A stretch of DNA of 54,369 nt from Candidatus Moranbacteria bacterium RIFOXYB1_FULL_43_19. GTDB taxonomy: Bacteria; Patescibacteriota; Minisyncoccia; Moranbacterales; UBA11712. The stretch lies in contig MFSH01000009.1 of assembly GCA_001784875.1 (NCBI GenBank), positions 1 to 54,369 of the forward strand, given 5' to 3'. A program made the position numbers and the translations under genes. Shown here piece by piece: positions 53,482 to 54,369 of the stretch. Position 1 is the first letter of the stretch; every line of letters begins with the position of its first letter. Under the pieces are notes generated by a model. The model saw nothing but the letters and a program-made list of their open reading frames with translations. It made no database searches and had not been told where the DNA came from.

Positions 53482-53715
53482 AGGCAAACGGGTTAGTAAT
53501 GCATAGGAACGTACCCTCGAGTCTCGAATAATCCCTCGAAAGGGGGAATAATGCGAGATAGTTCTCTTCGGAGTAAAGCCCCGACGCAAGTCGGGACGCT
53601 TGAGGAGCGGCCTGTGTCCTATCAGCTTGTTGGCGGGGTAAAGGCCCACCAAGGCTATGACGGGTAGGGGATGTGAGAGCATGATCCCCAACATTGGGAC
53701 TGAGACACTGCCCAA

Positions 53716-53746
<31 letters not shown>

Positions 53747-53842
53747 CGGCAATGGGCGAAAGCCTGACCGAGCGACGCCGCGTGAAGGATGAAGGCCTTC
53801 GGGTTGTAAACTTCTTTTGCAAGGGAAGAAACCGTGTTCAGC

Positions 53843-54280
53843 ACGGAGAATCCAATTACACTAAAACTTTAGGAATTGTGTTGAGAAAAAAATATTTTTG
53901 AGGGGGGTATATTATGTATGATCATGTCATGGAGGTAAAGGGTGAGGTAACGTCAGAAACTTTCAAGAAATTAGATGGAAGTTTGTCCCTGGCGGATTTA
54001 TACCAAATCGGAACGTGTGAAGTAGCTGACGGCCTGCTGGCAATAATAGAAGGTCGTCACAAGAGGTTGAAAGTCTTGTTCAAAGGTGTGGAGAGTTCTC
54101 ACAAAGCGCAGGATGCTGTACTTCATGCCTTTGACGACTTCAAGAACTCCAAGATTCCATGAAGATTTAGTCTTCTGGGCAAGATCATTAACTTTAATAA
54201 AGCGAGATTGCGAACCTGCATTTCTCGCAATCTCAACTCAATTCCTAAAGAAAAAAGTGTCATTGAAGATTCCGTGTTGG
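53843..54280 (+). mobile_element. 16S V3 (helix 17) insertion with 82-aa ORF
   Basis: Helix 17 arms CACGGAGAATC (from 53842) and GATTCCGTG (from 54268) pair with a 2-nt bulge. Inside them a second 19-nt pair (53867-53885 and 54232-54250, one mismatch) lengthens the stem. The roughly 350-nt loop holds the 82-aa gene and a 10-bp hairpin at 54204-54234. Confidence 0.65.
53914..54162 (+). CDS. 82-aa protein encoded in 16S helix 17 insert
   Basis: GAGGGGGGT ends 6 nt before the ATG, a strong RBS. The protein (MYDHVMEVKGEVTSETFKKL and onward) is mixed alpha/beta and has no GIY-YIG, LAGLIDADG or HNH motif that I can see. It is not recognised. Its placement in the loop of an rRNA helix parallels the GIY-YIG gene and suggests an IVS-associated protein. 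Confidence 0.65.
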   Translation: MYDHVMEVKGEVTSETFKKLDGSLSLADLYQIGTCEVADGLLAIIEGRHKRLKVLFKGVESSHKAQDAVLHAFDDFKNSKIP

Positions 54281-54369
54281 ATGCGGCTGACGGTACCTTG
54301 CGAATAAGAGGTTGCTAACTCTGTGCCAGCAGCAGCGGTAATACAGAGACCTCAAGCGTTATCCGGATT

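Overview
The window looks like a chromosomal segment of a Patescibacteria/CPR bacterium, probably from the Parcubacteria side. The evidence is a 16S rRNA gene with ORF-carrying insertions and a mismatch at the usual 515F primer site, many small conserved membrane proteins, a type IV pilus locus, moderate GC, and standard code 11 (UGA is used as a stop). The phylum placement is inferred from these traits and not from a tree.

Layout. 1-4.2 kb: a defence-like block with an N6-adenine DNA methyltransferase, a PIN RNase overlapping it by 4 nt, and a second PIN toxin preceded by a 55-aa partner. 4.4-7.6 kb: a two-component pair and a B12-binding-type radical SAM enzyme. 7.6-8.1 kb: a tRNA cluster in which an intact tRNA-Lys lies inside an interrupted tRNA-Lys. 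8.2-9.5 kb: a secreted VanW protein. 9.7-12.9 kb: a purB-purE-purC operon of divergent enzymes for three consecutive purine steps, with a terminator-like structured leader and a long 3' terminator. 13.2-16.2 kb: Hsp20, a PrsW-like protease, TsaD and HU. 16.3-16.5 kb: a second nested tRNA (Glu inside Glu). 16.6-22.8 kb: a membrane protein, a GT-C transferase, an esterase, a GT4 transferase and AAG glycosylase. 22.9-24.4 kb: a consensus promoter driving three small exported or membrane proteins. 24.4-27.1 kb: a TrpR-like regulator bracketed by CTAG-centred palindromes, then RecG. 27.1-28.9 kb: tRNA-Arg(GCG), tRNA-Ser genes with fragments, and ComF. 29.1-42.2 kb: a full type IV pilus locus (PilM, N, O, B, a CheY-like regulator, PilT, PilC, five pilins, PilD, three pseudopilins). 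42.3-52.4 kb: LigA, GatC, GatA, GAPDH, MurI, a D-aminoacylase and MurD. 52.4-54.4 kb: a structured rRNA leader and the 5' third of 16S, cut by the window end.

Three themes stand out. First, stable RNA genes are interrupted in a consistent way. The 16S helices near V1 and V3 are each extended by a long stem whose loop carries an ORF (a GIY-YIG nuclease and an unknown 82-aa protein). Two tRNA genes are interrupted by segments bounded by the same inverted repeat, and each segment encloses an intact tRNA of the same type. Second, palindromic and short-word repeats that normally sit between genes also occur in frame inside ligA, gatC, tsaD and two prepilins, much like Rickettsia palindromic elements. 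Third, several hairpin elements share termini (CCCGGTAG family) and abut gene ends closely enough to supply stop codons.

Function. The cell appears to make type IV pili for adhesion, motility or DNA uptake (ComF nearby), and keeps peptidoglycan precursor synthesis (MurI, MurD), transamidation (GatCA) and DNA repair or ligation. The purBEC segment is an incomplete pathway as seen here: it covers AIR to AICAR but has no entry or exit genes in the window.
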